A stretch of 20,314 nucleotides of DNA from positions 1,777-22,090 of the forward strand of contig WVZU01000279.1 of NCBI GenBank assembly GCA_011772275.1, in the 5' to 3' direction. The DNA comes from Planctomycetales bacterium (lineage in GTDB: Bacteria > Planctomycetota > Planctomycetia > Pirellulales > UBA7805). Both the position numbers and the translations under genes were made by a program. Below the pieces are notes generated by a model. It did not search any database. It was not told where the DNA came from and saw only the letters and a program-made list of their open reading frames with translations. Each line of letters begins with the position of its first letter. The first letter of the stretch is position 1. Shown here one piece after another: positions 1 to 9,200 of this stretch.

Positions 1-203
1 ATCTTGGCTTTGAGAAAAGCGGCAAATCCCAAAAGAAGGATGAAAACGAAGAGACCGACTGAACGCAATGGAGCGTGGATTGCCAACTGTACCAGCAAGA
101 TGGAGCAGATGGCGAACACTGGAATCAAGACGAAAAACGGTACGCTTGTCGAGTACCAATGTAAGCGACCGCTCGCATCACGGCATGGGATCCACAGCGA
201 CAT
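1..203 (-). CDS. Partial membrane protein (N-terminal part, runs off left edge)
   Basis: I do not recognise the family. Reading the minus strand from ATG at 203 gives 67 codons open to the window edge. A polar start (MSLWIPCRDASGRLHWY) is followed by two strongly hydrophobic stretches, about residues 22-42 (VPFFVLIPVFAICSILLVQL) and 48-66 (LRSVGLFVFILLLGFAAFL), which look like a transmembrane hairpin. A GAGG ribosome-binding site lies 9 nt upstream (plus-strand 213-216). The frame stays open upstream to a stop at 501-503, with another ATG at 479, but the upstream part does not read like protein, so 203 is preferred. The 3' end is outside the window. The plus-strand frame across this region is hydrophilic and starts with TTG, so it is probably the shadow. 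Function cannot be named. Confidence 0.5.
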   Translation of the reverse strand, partial: MSLWIPCRDASGRLHWYSTSVPFFVLIPVFAICSILLVQLAIHAPLRSVGLFVFILLLGFAAFLKAK

Positions 204-721
204 ACTTATTTGCCTCAAACCAGAGCGGACAACGGTTTGGCTAGTGGTCGCCGCCCCTGACGATGGGAACGACGGTGTATCACCAAACGATTTTATCAAA
301 GCACCGCCCGTAGCCCAAGCAGGGAAGGCGCGTGCGCAGCACCTCTGCCACCATGCCTTGTTGACGGACAAAGGGGGGAGAAAACCCGCTATGCATTCGA
401 TTGATGGTCGGACGGTGTGCGACACAAACGAGCGACCATTAAAATTTTGGCGAAGCCAGAAGAAAACATCCCCACGCATATCGTTATCATCACCCAAGGC
501 TCAAGCCGAGACCAAACCCGTGTGTTGCCCGCCACCTCAGGTATGCCTCACACAACATAGCAGGCGATTCGAGAAAACCAAAGCTAGTTCAATCGGGGAG
601 ATCCTCTCATGTATCGCTGGATGATCAGTTTGCTGAACCCTGAGCCAAGACAGCATTACTAAGCCCCAGCTGCCATTTCGCTTTGATTCTTCGCTTAGGA
701 CCCGTCAGCCAGGTTCAACCA
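204..721. other. Intergenic stretch without a convincing gene
   Basis: Apart from the candidate promoter, I see no gene here on either strand. The plus-strand open frame (TTG start, 4-624) has an implausible composition and lies antisense to the membrane gene. One imperfect inverted repeat stands out: arms 401-410 and 433-442 (one G-T pair), enclosing a smaller GTGT/ACAC hairpin. It is followed by AAAATTTT on the plus side. It could be a terminator for the SprT operon or a protein-binding site; neither is certain. Confidence 0.4.
290..318 (-). promoter_or_regulatory. Candidate sigma70-type promoter for the left-edge membrane gene
   Basis: On the minus strand, TTGGGC (313-318) and TAAAAT (290-295) are separated by 17 nt. 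The -10 matches the consensus at five of six positions, the -35 at three. The implied start would give a leader of about 80 nt to the ATG at 203. Pattern match only; planctomycete promoters are poorly defined. Confidence 0.3.
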
Positions 722-787
722 TCAAAAGGACACACTCAGCTTGATTTTGTTCCGATCTTGTCTTGCCATGGGCTTTGCGGCCTTCAC
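722..787 (-). CDS. Possible 21-codon small ORF after the SprT-like gene
   Basis: A GTG at 787, ten bases after the SprT stop, starts a 21-codon frame ending in TGA at 722-724. It is basic in the middle and contains MARQDRNKIKLSVSF, whose ATG is at 769. A GAGGGG-type ribosome-binding site overlapping the SprT stop lies about 5-7 nt upstream, so translational coupling is possible. It may equally be a remnant of a longer gene or chance. No family is recognised. Confidence 0.22.
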   Translation of the reverse strand: MKAAKPMARQDRNKIKLSVSF

Positions 788-796
788 CAGTACCCC

Positions 797-1570
797 TCAC
801 TCCAGCACCTCTAACTTCTGCACCGGCACGTAGAACTTGACGTAATACTTGCCATTGGAGTACCGCACCCCCTTACGGTCCTCGACCAATACCGTAGCTC
901 GCTTATTGATTCGATTAACGAAGCCTTTATGTTGGACGCCATCAAATCTGAACCGGACCTTCACCCCTGGCTTGATACCATATTTGACTATGGCCTTTTC
1001 TTTCGGCGTGATTAGCTGGTGTTTGTTCTCCGTGTGGCCGAAGAATCGCAGAGTGATCGAATGAAACCGTGGCTTCGCACAGCTTGACTTGTCCCACAAC
1101 AACATCTCGATCAAGTGGACAAGTTCGTGTTCCATCACGCGCTGGAGGGCATCCAGGCGATCATGGCACACGATGCCGCTGTTGCGGATCGGACGGTGAT
1201 CGTCACCAGTAAAGCATTGAAAGAGGAGTGTCGTTGAAACACCGATCTCGTACCACTGCGTTCCACTTGCTTTGTCCAGACAATGAACCGTCTTGCCACC
1301 TGTTTTCGTCATTCGCTTTGACAGGCTGAAGTGAAGCGAGACGGTGCCAAGCGACTCCTTGATCTGCCCCTCGAAGAATCGGCTGTCGTAGAACGTGAAC
1401 AGTATTTTCAAATCGTCGCGATGAATGCAAGTGAAGTTCGAGGCGTCGATGTACTCCGACATGCTCAGCATGTCGGCATGGATTTGTTGGGTGCGGGCCG
1501 TGATTTCGTCGGCATGGAGGGTGGTTGATTCCACGATTTGGAGCAGGTTCGCTGGCATGTCGTCATCCAT
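797..1570 (-). CDS. SprT-like zinc metalloprotease domain protein
   Basis: The 257-aa protein has a SprT-like signature. An alpha/beta start, DLKILFTFYDSRFFEGQI (about 53-70), matches the 'LF..YD..FF.G' motif of the family. It is followed by the metalloprotease helix with HELVH at 148-152 (zinc ligands H148 and H152, catalytic E149) and a likely third ligand H170 in PRFHS. Family members (SprT, Spartan/SPRTN) bind zinc; eukaryotic ones cut DNA-protein crosslinks, while the bacterial role is mostly unknown. After about residue 198 the zinc-ribbon of classical SprT is replaced by a strand-rich tail (GVKVRFRFDGVQHKGFVNRI) that looks like an SH3/KOW barrel. It lies 36 nt downstream of the 137-aa gene, probably in one operon. 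The start ATG has a weak AGGGA site about 9 nt upstream. Base composition is lower in GC than in the rest of the window, consistent with accessory DNA. Confidence 0.8.
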   Translation of the reverse strand: MDDDMPANLLQIVESTTLHADEITARTQQIHADMLSMSEYIDASNFTCIHRDDLKILFTFYDSRFFEGQIKESLGTVSLHFSLSKRMTKTGGKTVHCLDKASGTQWYEIGVSTTLLFQCFTGDDHRPIRNSGIVCHDRLDALQRVMEHELVHLIEMLLWDKSSCAKPRFHSITLRFFGHTENKHQLITPKEKAIVKYGIKPGVKVRFRFDGVQHKGFVNRINKRATVLVEDRKGVRYSNGKYYVKFYVPVQKLEVLE

Positions 1571-1606
1571 AACAGAATGTCCCTGTTGGTCAGCAATATC
1601 TTACCT

Positions 1607-2020
1607 TCATGCTAGAAAATATCCGTCATCCCCCACCCGTTGCAGGCACTCGTCAAGTGTCAGGCGAGAGAAAAGCTCGAACCACCTGCCAGTATGTCTC
1701 ATGTACGACAGGTTGAAGCGGCGACCGCCTACAAATTCCAGCCGAGCGAATTTGGATTCGAAGGTGGGCGAGATCGCCGTTGGGCCTGGGCTGGCATAAG
1801 TGGCCCCGAAGTAGAAATAATGCCGGTGCCATTTTGTCCAGATGTCGATGATGTAGTTGAATTCGGGCGATTTCGGGGGCGGCTTGATGTATTTCGGCTT
1901 GAGCAAAGTTTCCACCAGTTTCTTCGCCTTCCGCTCAACGTCGGCCTTAAGCGTGTCAGGCACCTGGGAGGTTGGCTTTGTTTTTGGTGTGAGCACCCAC
2001 GTCCTTACCTGCTGTGGCAT
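1607..2020 (-). CDS. Conserved-looking hypothetical protein, first gene of SprT operon
   Basis: I do not recognise the family. The 137-aa protein starts with a basic segment and a charged helix (about 21-40, PDTLKADVERKAKKLVETLL) and then a proline-rich turn (KPPPKSP). The C-terminal half is aromatic and probably strand-rich, with FARLEFVGGRRFNLSYMRHT (about 91-110) and GRWFELF. It ends with a short helix, LTLDECLQRV. There is no signal peptide or membrane segment, so it is probably cytoplasmic. The start is well supported: GGAGGA lies 7 nt upstream of ATG (plus 2028-2033). Only 36 nt separate it from the SprT-like gene, so the two are likely co-transcribed and perhaps functionally linked, for example as substrate adaptor or regulator; that is inference only. 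Confidence 0.7.
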   Translation of the reverse strand: MPQQVRTWVLTPKTKPTSQVPDTLKADVERKAKKLVETLLKPKYIKPPPKSPEFNYIIDIWTKWHRHYFYFGATYASPGPTAISPTFESKFARLEFVGGRRFNLSYMRHTGRWFELFSRLTLDECLQRVGDDGYFLA

Positions 2021-2027
2021 AATTCAT

Positions 2028-2033
2028 TCCTCC
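2028..2033 (-). promoter_or_regulatory. Strong ribosome-binding site
   Basis: GGAGGA on the minus strand, 7 nt upstream of the ATG at 2020, fixes the start of the 137-aa gene. Confidence 0.7.
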
Positions 2034-2038
2034 ATGAG

Positions 2039-2088
2039 ATTGTGGATGGTAATTTTACCCCAACGTGCGAGACCCGGCCATCCACAAT
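2039..2088 (-). promoter_or_regulatory. Perfect 11-bp inverted repeat around a candidate promoter
   Basis: ATTGTGGATGG (2039-2049) and CCATCCACAAT (2078-2088) are exact reverse complements separated by 28 nt. Inside, on the minus strand, TAAAAT (2052-2057) could be a -10, with a weak TGGCCG -35 (2075-2080) at 17-nt spacing. The two arms would then cover about +1 and -35 of the operon promoter, a typical operator layout. An alternative is a stem-loop in the leader RNA. Confidence 0.4.
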
Positions 2089-2486
2089 TGCCTTACCGTA
2101 GCTTTAAAAGAGACCGACTGCCGTTCGTGGCACAAGTCCCGGCACTTCGACTGTTCGTATACATCTATCTCTTTCTGAATCTTTTGCCGTTGGGCTGTTT
2201 GTCAAACTGGCGCCATCCGAGCCGCCTTTCATCCCCCAGCCAAATTCGGTTGTCCCCGCTGGTGCCGGGGGTGGCTAAACTTGGGGCGGCTTGGGCTACC
2301 GCGGGGAAAGGCGAGGTTTTCGGTACATGCGGGCAAGAAAGACCCGCACGATTCTCTGAAAACACCAGGATGGGCTCACCTTCACAACGACCGCTGGGTT
2401 GACAGCCGGATCGCCGCAAGGGAAGGTCGTAGGTGTCATTTGCAAGGGTAAGATTCGGTATCGGGAAGATGGGGGAGATTGGGGTC
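2089..2486. other. Intergenic stretch between divergent SprT operon and idi
   Basis: No convincing gene is seen. Two short perfect hairpins occur: CCCCG/CGGGG (2254-2270) and TGCGGG/CCCGCA (2328-2348, loop of 9). Neither is followed by a T-run, so neither is a clear intrinsic terminator. The idi promoter must lie here or upstream, but I could not identify it. Confidence 0.35.
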
Positions 2487-2993
2487 ATGGACGCTTTGAT
2501 TCTGGTCGACGAGAACGACACCCAGATCGGCACCGCAGAAAAACTGGCCGCTCATCAAAATGGCGGCCAGCTGCATCGGGCATTTTCCGTCTTTATTTAC
2601 AACGATTCGGGCCAGCTGTTGCTCCAGCGCCGAGCTGCCGGCAAATACCATTTTGGCGGGCTGTGGACCAACAGTTGTTGCGGCCACCCCCTGCAGGGCG
2701 AGGACGTAGCCCTGGCCGCTGGACGACGGCTCCACGAGGAACTGGGTATCCACGTACCATTGCGGGCTGCTGGGACGTTCATCTATCGAGCGGAGGATTG
2801 CAGCAGCGGCCTGGTAGAGCACGAATTCGATCACATGTTCATTGGGCATTGGAACGGGCCGCTGTGGATCGACGAGGAGGAAGTTGCCGAAACGCGGTGG
2901 TTGGATCCGGAGGCAGTTGGTCAATGGCTGGATCGCGAGCCGGAAAAGTTCACCCCCTGGTTTCCGATCGCTCTGAAAAATCTGGAAGTGTGA
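2487..2993 (+). CDS. idi: Isopentenyl-diphosphate delta-isomerase, type 1
   Basis: Idi interconverts isopentenyl and dimethylallyl diphosphate, the two C5 building blocks of isoprenoids, in the cytoplasm. The 168-aa sequence aligns by eye with the E. coli enzyme throughout. Metal ligands are H23 and H30 (QLHRAFSVFIYN). The catalytic cysteine is C65 with H67 in WTNSCCGHP. The active-site glutamates are E111 and E113 in LVEHEFD, and a Nudix-like helix follows the CGHP motif (GEDVALAAGRRLHEELGI). All key residues are present and the length is slightly short of the 180-odd typical of the family. ATG 2487 is chosen because GGGGGAG (2471-2477) is correctly spaced and homology begins there; ATGs at 2433 and 2469 only add unrelated residues. 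It is a stand-alone gene, divergent from the SprT operon and convergent with uvrA. With the MEP pathway Idi is dispensable but balances the two products. Confidence 0.93.
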   Translation: MDALILVDENDTQIGTAEKLAAHQNGGQLHRAFSVFIYNDSGQLLLQRRAAGKYHFGGLWTNSCCGHPLQGEDVALAAGRRLHEELGIHVPLRAAGTFIYRAEDCSSGLVEHEFDHMFIGHWNGPLWIDEEEVAETRWLDPEAVGQWLDREPEKFTPWFPIALKNLEV

Positions 2994-3202
2994 CTTCCAG
3001 CCAGGCGAAGACTTCCCGCCGCTCGCCAAGAAGGCTGTGCAAAATACCGGCTGGAGACGATCCGGGGCCCACGGTGGGAGGATGACAGGGACGGCCCTCC
3101 TGATCGCGGGGCGTTCCACGTCTTGATCGTTGAGCGGATCGATCGATGACGTCGATCTGTGACTGAAATTTCCGATGCAGTCGGTCCGGCGATTGACCAC
3201 CC

Positions 3203-3233
3203 GGATCCGTGCGACCCACTTTCAGCCGGATCC
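3203..3233. terminator. Weak candidate terminator hairpin between idi and uvrA
   Basis: GGATCCG (3203-3209) and CGGATCC (3227-3233) are inverted, with a 17-nt loop, 8 nt beyond the uvrA stop on the minus strand. There is no T-run. It lies between two convergent genes, so a bidirectional terminator would make sense, but the stem is short. Otherwise 2994-3240 shows nothing. Confidence 0.22.
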
Positions 3234-3240
3234 ATGCATG

Positions 3241-6200
3241 CTAAATCGTCACAGCCGCTTGGGCCGTGACGGCGGCGTAATGTTCTTTCAGCAGTTGCTG
3301 CAGGTCGCCGTGCTCGGGGTCTTTCTTTGTCAGGTCGGACAGCGTTTGGAACTTCAGGTGGACCTGGTCGTAGCCGTTTTTGGTCGTTAGCCGCCGTTCC
3401 CGAGCCAAGTGGACGATCCTGCCCAGGGGAAATTCGCCTTGGGGGCCGGTCAGGATCAATTCGATTTCCGTGGGCCGCTTGGTAGTGAAGGTCGCCCAGG
3501 CTGGCTGCTGACCGGGGAGATACAGGTTGACGAGGACCTGGTTGGTCCACACGAACTTGCCATCGGGCGCGGACTTTTCCAGGAGGGCGACAAGTTGTTC
3601 CAGCAGTTGAGGTTTCCACGTGGCTGGTTTTCCGGGCGGAAAGCCTTTGCGGTGCAGATGCCATTTTTTTCCCATCACCTTCCAGGGCATCAGGTCATCT
3701 GGTTTTTCCTGCTTTTTTTTGGTGATTTGTTGAAAACCTTGCGAAGCGTCGCTGAGGAATTTCCAGAAGTGTGGCGTGTCGATTTCGTCCAGTTGGTGGA
3801 CTTTCAGTTCCACTTCCTGCCAGGGGCCCCTTAGGTTCTTGCAACGCACGCGGCGGTCGGTACCGTACACCGGCAGGGCATCCATTTCGTTCAGCGGCGT
3901 CATCCCCAGCCGCTCGACCAGCTGCTCGCGCTGAAAAGTACGCTTGGCGACGCGGAACTTCAGTTGGATCAGCCACTCTTCCCCGGTGATCGCATGGAAG
4001 AACCAGCCGTCCGCCTTGCGTTGGCTGCTGATTTCCACGACGCTGCGATGGTTCCAGTTGGTGTCGGCATAGTCGCCAAGTTCGTGGATCCGGTCGACGA
4101 TCCGATTTAATATTTCGCCGTCCCAGCGGCAGGGGTTGCCTGACCGGCCCACGCGGCGTTTGGTGTGCCAGCCACGGCCATCCAATTCCCAGGGCATGCT
4201 CTGCTGGCTGCCGACATCGTCAATTTCCATGTCCCCCGACTTCTTTGTTTCGTCGTCGATCTTGGCCGTTTGTCGTTTTTCGTAAGGTCCCGCTGCAAGA
4301 ACGGGTGCCAGAGCGGCCCCGGTCCAGCTGGCAAGCCGGGGCGTCTGGCTGCGAGTTTCAGCACGTTTGCTGGACACCTGCCGTCGTTTTGGCTTGTTGG
4401 CTTTTTGGGCATAGGCCACGACGTCTTCGGGCGTACCGCAGGCGACAACGTGTCCGCCTCCCTGGCCCGCCTCGGGACCCAGTTCGATAATCCAGTCCGC
4501 CGACTTGATGACATCCAGATTGTGCTCGATCACCACGACCGTATTGCCCAGGTCGACCAGGCGATTGAGGACGGCCAGCAGTTTTCGCAAATCTTCGAAG
4601 TGCAGGCCGGTGGTCGGTTCGTCCAGCAGGTAGAGTGTCTGGCCCGTATCGGGTCGGGCCAGTTCGGCGGCAAGTTTCACTCGTTGCGCCTCGCCTCCTG
4701 AAAGTGTGGGGGCCGGTTGTCCTAACTGGACGTAATCCAAACCAACATCGCATAACGTTTGCAGGGTGCGGCGGATTCGGGGGATATTTTCAAACAGTTG
4801 CAGCGCCTTACCGCAGGGCATTTCCAGCACGTCGGCAATCGACTGGCCATGGAAACGGACGGCCAAAGTTTCGGGGTTATAGCGTTTGCCGTGACACACA
4901 TCGCAAGGTACCCAGACATCGGGCAGAAAGTGCATTTCAATGGCCACCTGGCCGGCCCCTTCGCAGTAGTCACAGCGGCCACCGCTGGCATTGAAGCTGA
5001 ACCGGCGAGCCGTATAGCCGCGCAGTTTGGCTTCGGGAAGTTGCGCGAATAACATGCGGATCCACTCGAAGACACCGGTATACGTAGCCGGGTTTGACGA
5101 GGGCGTGTTGCCCAACGACCGCTGGTCGACGCGAATCACCTTGTTGATCTGTTCCCTCCCGCGGATCGCATCGTGTGAACCGGGCACCGTGCTGGCTCGA
5201 TGCAAAGTGCGGGCCAGGGCGTTGTACAAAACGTCTTCCACCAGCGAGCTCTTCCCGCTGCCGCTGACACCGGTCACGGCGGTCAGCAGGCCCAGGGGGA
5301 TCTGGACGTCGACGTTTTTGAGATTGTTGTGTCGTGCGCCGACGATCTGGAGCACGGCATCGGGTATCTGTGGTTTGGCCGTGGCGCGGCGGCGGGCGCG
5401 TGAAGAGGTTTTGGGGCCACCACCAAGCACGCTCACCCCCTTGGCCTGGCGGCGGTTGGTCGGGACAGGGATCGCCTTCTTTCCGGACAGATAGGGTCCG
5501 GTCACCGAAGCGCGGCGGCGGGCGACTTGGGCAGGCGCGCCGCGAGCGACGATTTCGCCGCCCAGCTGTCCGGCGGCCGGACCGAAGTCCAACAGGCCAT
5601 CGGCGGCCGTCACGACATCGCGGTCGTGTTCGACCAGCAGCAGCGTATTGCCCAGGTCGCGCAACTTGTAGAGGGCTTTCAGCAGACGCCCCGTATCGCG
5701 GGGGTGCAAGCCGATGGTCGGTTCGTCCAGGACGTAGAGCACGCCGCACAATCCGCTGCCGACCTGGCTGGCCAGGCGGATGCGTTGCGATTCGCCTCCA
5801 GAGAGCGTAGGGGCCGGGCGGGCCAGCGCCAGGTAAGCCAACCCCACATCGCAGAGAAACTGCACGCGGCTGGTGATTTCCCGGACCAGTTCGCCAGCGA
5901 TTTTCTTTTCGCGCGGGTCCAGCTTCCAGCCTTGGACGGCCATCAGCAGCTCGTCCAGCGGCATGCGGCAGTAGTCATCCATCGTCCGGTCTCGGAAGCG
6001 GACGGCGGCCGCGTCATCACGCAGGCGGCTGCCGCCACAATCGGAGCAGGCAACTTCGTCCAGCAAATGTTCCAGGCGGGCGCGAAAGCGAGCAGAAAGG
6101 CGGGACGCCTCGTCCAGGGCCGGGTAAATGCCCTTGTATTGGAAGCGGAAGGCGGGGATCGAAGCGCCCGCTTTGCGGGAACGTGATTTCTTCCCGGCAA

Positions 6201-9200
6201 CTTCGATCCAGCGGTCGGGGGCCCCGTACAGCACGGTGCGCCGCTGGCGGCTGGACAACCGCCGGAAGGGGACATCCAGGGGGAGATTCAATTGTTGGCT
6301 GAGCGCCGTGAGCATGGCGTCGAACAACCAGTTGTCGCTTGCCGGCCACACCTCCACAGCCCCCTCCCGCAAGGTCAGTTCGTCGTCTCGCAGCAAGGCC
6401 GACAGGTTGGCCCCGGTTTCTGTGCCGAGTCCTTCGCAGGATTCGCACCAGCCCAGCCAACTGTTGAAGGAAAAGTTATGGGGCGTAAGCGGTTCAAAGC
6501 TGCGGTGGCAGCGATCGCAAGCAAAGTGTTGGCTGTGCCGTTGAACCTCCCAGTCGGTTTCCGGTCTGGAATCGTCTGCCACGGCCAGATGGATCACCCC
6601 TTCGCCCAGAGCTAGCGCATTTTCCACGCTGTCGGCGATACGACCGCGCAGTGCGGGGCGAACCGAGATGCGGTCCACGACGACCTCCACGTCATGCCGG
6701 CGGCGGCGGTCGATGTCGGGCGGGTTATCCAGCGAATGCGTCTGGCCGTCAATACGGACGCGGACATAACCGGCGGCACGAATTTGTTTCCAGAGCTTTT
6801 CATAACTTTCGCCAACGCAAATCGACAGCGGCGCCATCAGATAGGCCTTGGTCCCTGCCGCGAGACCCATGACCTTGTCGATCACTTCATCGGCCGTCTG
6901 CGTGCCCACCGGGATTTCGCAGGCGGGACAATAGGGCGTGCCCAGCCTGGCCAACAGGATCCGCAGGTAGTCGTAGACCTCGGTGACCGTGCCGACGGTG
7001 GAACGGGGCGTGTGCCCCATCTGTTTTTGTTCGATGGCGATCGCGGGCGAAAGGCCGTCAATGTGGTCCAGCTGCGGTTTCTCCATCTGGGCCACAAATT
7101 GCCGCGCATAGCTGCTCAGACTTTCCACATAGCGGCGCTGCCCTTCGGCATAGATCGTGTCCATGGCCAGCGACGTCTTGCCACTGCCACTCATCCCACA
7201 ACAGACTGTCATCTGGTCGCGGGGGATTTCCACGTCGATGCTCTTCAGGTTGTGCTGCCGAGCGCCCTGGACGCGGATAGCCGGGGCGAACTGTTTTGCT
7301 CGCCGCGCTGGCCGGGATTTGCCGTTGATCCGGCTGCGTTTGGCGGTTTTGCCTGACAAGATGGGCGCCAGCGCTTGGCCGGTATGGGATGGTTTGTCGG
7401 CGGCGACATCTTCCGGGGTGCCGGCCACGACGACCTGGCCACCACCCGCTCCCCCTTCGGGTCCCAGGTCGATGACCCAGTCCGCCGTTTTGACCACATC
7501 CAGGTTGTGTTCGACAACCAACACGGTATTGCCGGCTTCGACGAAAGCGTGCAGGACATCCAGCAGCATTTGGATATCGGCAAAGTGGAGACCCGTGGTC
7601 GGTTCGTCCAGGAGGTACAACGTCTGGCCGGTACTGCGTTTGACCAGTTCGCGTGCCAGCTTGATCCGCTGCGCTTCGCCGCCGGAGAGTGTGGGGGAGG
7701 GCTGACCCAGTTTGAGGTAGTCGAGCCCCACATCGTGCAGCGTCTGCAGCTTGTTGCGGACCAGCGGAACGTTTTCGAAATGGTCAAGTGCTTCCTGGAT
7801 ATCCATCTCCAGCACATCGGCGATCGACTTGCCTTTGTACTGCACTTGCAGCGTTTCGCGATTAAACCGATGTCCGCTGCAGACGGGGCAGGTGACCCAC
7901 ACGGCGGCCAGGAAGTCCATTTCCAGTTTGTTCGCGCCGTTTCCCTCGCAGGCCTGGCAGCGGCCCCCTTGGACGTTAAAGCTGAAGCGACCCGGCTTGT
8001 AGCCCCGTTTTTTCGCTTCGGGCAGTTGGGCGTACAGCTTGCGGATTTCGTCAAAGACTTTGATGTAGGTGGCCGGATTGGAACGGGGCGTGCGGCCGAT
8101 GGGCGACTGATCGATGGCGATCATCTTGTCCAGGTGCCGGAGTCCTTCGATTTTCCGATACGCGCCCGGTTCGCCGGTGCCGCCATTCAGGTCGCGACGG
8201 AGGGCCTCGATCAGGATATCGTTGACCAGCGAACTCTTGCCGGAACCGGAAACACCGGTCACGCAGGTAAACGTCCCCAGGGGGATCTTCACGTCGATGT
8301 TCTTGAGGTTGTTGTGGCGGGCGCCGCGAATTGTGAGCACAGGTCGGGGCGTCTTTTTCTGCGATCGTTTACCAGGTGCGGCATGCGGGGTCCCGTTTTG
8401 ATCGGAGGAAAAGACCTTCGATCCCTGGGGGACGCGCCGCTGGGTGGGGACATCGATCTTTTTTTGGCCGGAAAGATATTGTCCGGTGACGCTCCGCTTG
8501 GCCCCGGTCACGGTCTGGATGTCACCGTGGGCCACAACTTCGCCGCCACGGACCCCCGGACCGGGCCCGAAGTCGATGATATGATCGGCCGCCCGCATCG
8601 TCTCTTCGTCATGTTCCACAACGACGACGGTGTTGCCGGCGTCGCGGAGGCGGGTGAGCGTATCCAGCAAGCGGCGATTGTCGCGGGGATGCAGGCCGAT
8701 GGACGGTTCGTCCAGGATGTACAGCACGCCCACCAGGCCGCAGCCGATCTGGCCGGCCAGGCGGATCCGCTGCGATTCACCGCCGGACAGCGTCGGGGCG
8801 GTGCGGTTCAGCGAGAGATAGTCGAGCCCGACGTTCAACAAGAAGCCGAGCCGGCCGCGGATTTCCTTCAGCACTTCCGCCGCAATCGTGGCTCGTGTGT
8901 CGTCCAACCGCAGCTCAGCAAAAAACTTCACCGCCTCGCTAACCGGCAAGTCGCAAACTTCGGGCAGCGACCGGCTAGCTTGATCTGCGAAAGCCGGATG
9001 AGCGCTCTCGATACGGACGGCACACGCTTGCCGGTTTAACCGCTGCCCCTGGCAATCGGGGCAACGGACTTCGTTCATATATTTTTCCAGCTGCCGAATC
9101 TGGGGCTTACTGTGGCTGTTACGGTATTTGGAAAGCAGTTCCGGGATAATCCCCTCGAACTTGCCGCCGTATTTGCTGCCGCGAGGGCCGTTTCGCCAGG

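Noticed and set aside
4..624. 206-codon plus-strand open frame with TTG start
   Set aside because: No protein-like pattern or ribosome-binding site, and it overlaps the better supported minus-strand membrane gene.
2165..2533. 122-codon minus-strand frame
   Set aside because: Overlaps the start of idi antisense and has no motif.
7375..9039. 554-codon plus-strand open frame
   Set aside because: Lies fully antisense to intact UvrA domains; such frames are expected opposite GC-rich genes.
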